A stretch of 64,000 nucleotides of DNA from Sediminibacterium magnilacihabitans (GTDB lineage Bacteria > Bacteroidota > Bacteroidia > Chitinophagales > Chitinophagaceae). The first letter of the stretch is position 1. Every line of letters begins with the position of its first letter. The position numbers and the translations under genes are program-made. The stretch spans positions 150,277 to 214,276 of the forward strand of contig PVEQ01000005.1 in the NCBI GenBank assembly GCA_002973575.1, given 5' to 3'. This document shows, piece after piece, positions 62,682-64,000 of this stretch. Below the pieces are notes generated by a model that searched no databases, was not told the origin of the DNA, and was given only the letters and a program-made list of their open reading frames with translations.

Positions 62682-63812
62682 GTGCGCCTTGAAGCAACGG
62701 AAAGTTGCATGCTGTTAAAACGATGGTGGTATGGCCCATCGTAGGGGCTGGCAGACAGACCCTACAAACCACCCAGTGGTGCTTTCAACGAAAGGCGATG
62801 GTACTGAGCGACTGGGGAAAAGGCAACATGATAGTTGTCAGGTATGACACGGAGAGTTGAACGCAAGTGAACTACTCTCTTAAAACATCGATATGTGAAG
62901 TAAACCCTGTCAAAATGTAAGAGTTCACATTCTCATACAGACAAAACTTAGCGATAGTAAACTGAGGTTGGCTGAGTGGCAGGCGGTGCATAGGTAGCAG
63001 GACTCCGTGTCAGGCGATTTAACGGAACAAGGGAACTTGCATTATCGTGCTAAGGGGAAGCACAAGTAGAGAACCTACAAGGCGAATACCGAAAGATAAT
63101 GCAGGGACGGATTCAGTCGTAGTAGCGGTGACAGTCTGTGAAAGCAGACAGGAGCGAAGGGCTGAACCAGATTAGTTTCATTGTAAAAGACAACTGTAAA
63201 AGGGATGATTGATTATTATGAAACAAAGACACATCCAATCACGAAAAGAATGGTGTTGGATGCTTACAAGCATGTAAGAGACAATGGGGGAAGCGCTGGC
63301 ATTGACGGCGAAAGCGTAAGTGATTATGCTGAAAATTTACCGGGCAATCTATACAAGCTCTGGAACCGAATGACTTCAGGAAGTTATTTGCCTTCTTTAA
63401 TTAAAGAGGTGAAAATTCCCAAGAAATCCGGCGGCTTTAGAAGTTTGGGAATACCAACGGTAGAAGATCGTGTTGCACAGCAAGTGGTCAAAAGTTACCT
63501 CGAACCTATGATTGATGGAAGTTTTCATCCAAACAGCTTTGGTTACCGCAAAGGAAGGAATGCACACCAGGCATTGGCGCAAGCCCATAAATGGTGTAAA
63601 CATTTAGGCTGGGTAATTGATCTGGATATCAAAGGCTTCTTTGACAACATTGACCATGAATTAATGATGAAAGCTGTTAAGTAATACACACAGGAAAAAT
63701 GGGTCTTGCTGTATGTAGAACGGTGGTTAAAAGCTGGGGTTATGAAAGATACCGGCGCAGAAAGTCGGGACAAAGGCACTCCGCAAGGAGGTGTAATAAG
63801 TCCATTGTTATC
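62682..63812 (+). mobile_element. Group II intron, 5' part, truncated by an IS element
   Basis: It begins with the GUGYG-type boundary GTGCGCC at 62682 directly after the ORF6N exon. A ~520-base non-coding region of structured type (domain I-III character, e.g. AAGGCGAATACCGAAAGATA) leads into the reverse-transcriptase ORF at 63205. Domains V/VI are not in the window. The element is on the same strand as the nuclease gene, 104 bases after its stop. Confidence 0.8.
63205..63812 (+). pseudogene. ltrA: Group II intron reverse transcriptase/maturase, broken
   Basis: The N-terminal RT domain reads MVLDAYKHVRDNGGSAGIDG, then KKSGGFRSLGIPTVEDRVAQ and NSFGYRKGRNAHQAL, with DLDIKGFFDNIDHELM (RT block with the first Asp). 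An in-frame TAA at 63682-63684 follows codon 159. The same frame then continues with EKWVLLYVERWLKAG and GTPQGGVISPLLS, so a point (nonsense) change rather than a frameshift broke it. It is then cut at about 63812 by the IS element. The RT active-site YxDD block and maturase domain are absent from the window. Confidence 0.88.
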
Positions 63813-64000
63813 TAGAACTTATCTCAAAAGTAATTTCTTAAAAGGATAACGATGCAAGCCAGTTGAACAAACCCTAAAAAGTTTTGCTCGTGATAATCAT
63901 ATCTCGTTTGACATCGGCGGAACTGTTGAATCCAGGCAAAAAGTCTTTCCACTTTCCATCGGTTTCTATATCTTCTGAGTTCACGCCCATCCTGGGTTGA
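63813..64000 (-). mobile_element. IS5-family insertion sequence, one end only
   Basis: At ~63812 the intron RT frame is lost right after its SPLLS motif. The new sequence starts (A)GAACTTATCTCAAAAG, which is likely one terminal inverted repeat. The transposase is read inwards from the window edge on the minus strand. The other end and target duplication are outside the window; a TTA or CTAG next to the junction is a candidate duplication. Confidence 0.75.
63824..64000 (-). CDS. IS5-family DDE transposase, C-terminal part
   Basis: The last 58 codons and stop of a transposase whose start is beyond the window. The stretch [19 protein letters not shown] contains the third catalytic acid (E of DDE) in the WKVERLFAW motif characteristic of IS5-family C-termini, followed by [23 protein letters not shown]. 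It is transcribed toward the broken intron. Confidence 0.85.
   Translation of the reverse strand, partial: STQDGRELRRYRNRWKVERLFAWIQQFRRCQTRYDYHEQNFLGFVQLACIVILLRNYF

Noticed and set aside
1..64000. tRNA, rRNA genes or a replication origin
   Set aside because: No tRNA-like cloverleaf with a TTCRA arm, no rRNA signatures and no dnaA-box cluster were noticed by eye. A covariance-model scan would be needed to exclude small RNAs.

Overview
The window reads as a chromosomal segment of a Bacteroidota bacterium, most likely of the family Chitinophagaceae (Chitinophaga/Niastella relatives). The evidence is a SusC/SusD pair driven by an ECF sigma and FecR pair, DUF1800/DUF1501 and DUF6266 proteins, TTTG/TAnnTTTG-type promoters, few Shine-Dalgarno sequences, and a secreted GH144/GH3/GH43 enzyme set. 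These assignments come from reading motifs; no database search was possible.

Layout. (1) 1-4428: phosphoenolpyruvate carboxylase (minus strand, its last few codons outside the window), divergent from an ECF sigma factor, a single-span anti-sigma-like protein with internal repeats, and a Spy/CpxP-like periplasmic protein. (2) 4425-11095, minus strand: a rod-shape/elongasome operon mreB-mreC-mreD-mrdA(PBP2)-rodA, with a metallo-beta-lactamase-fold hydrolase coupled to its end. (3) 11183-16117: purD and a POT peptide transporter (minus), then an OPT oligopeptide transporter (plus). The two transporters are separated by a 20-bp inverted repeat. (4) 16123-32637: a complete nitrate/nitrite assimilation island. 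It has an FNR-like regulator with an N-terminal cysteine cluster, a siroheme-pathway methyltransferase, nirB, nirD, a nitrate/nitrite transporter, a fused nitrate reductase/NAD(P)H-dehydrogenase-like polypeptide, a rubredoxin-tailed NiR/SiR-like protein, and molybdenum-cofactor genes (mobA, moaA, moeA, moaD, moaE, a moaC-moaB fusion) with a TauE/SafE permease. (5) 32752-35777: a DUF1800/DUF1501 pair. (6) 35935-50795, minus strand: a polysaccharide utilisation locus (sigma, FecR, SusC, SusD, LamG lipoprotein, two GH144-type enzymes, GH43-like, GH3), plausibly for a beta-1,2-glucan. (7) 50852-53924: proteins of unknown function around a striking TTCGGG-rich palindromic repeat.

(8) 53970-64000 is an accessory, visibly more AT-rich, defence-type island. 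It holds a solo XRE regulator, small orphan genes, a secreted trypsin-like protease and a three-gene module that reads as toxin-antitoxin-SecB-like chaperone (TAC). Next come decayed small ORFs and a 1572-residue protein with an N-terminal PD-(D/E)XK-like nuclease region, a STAND-type P-loop ATPase and a long helical C-terminal sensor-like region (Avs/AVAST-like architecture). The island ends in mobile debris: a fragment of an ORF6N-domain gene interrupted exactly at the 5' end of a group II intron, whose reverse transcriptase has an in-frame stop and is cut by an IS5-family element running off the window.

How the parts work together. The FNR-like regulator and a TGTAA-N6-TTACA palindrome before nirB suggest redox or NO control of nitrate use, with siroheme (cobA) and Moco genes supplying the cofactors. 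The locus in part 6 senses glycan through the SusC STN domain, FecR and sigma, and degrades it with GH144 and GH3 enzymes. The right end combines phage-defence candidates with mobile elements. The TAC module and the nuclease-STAND protein are the best candidates for under-described systems here.
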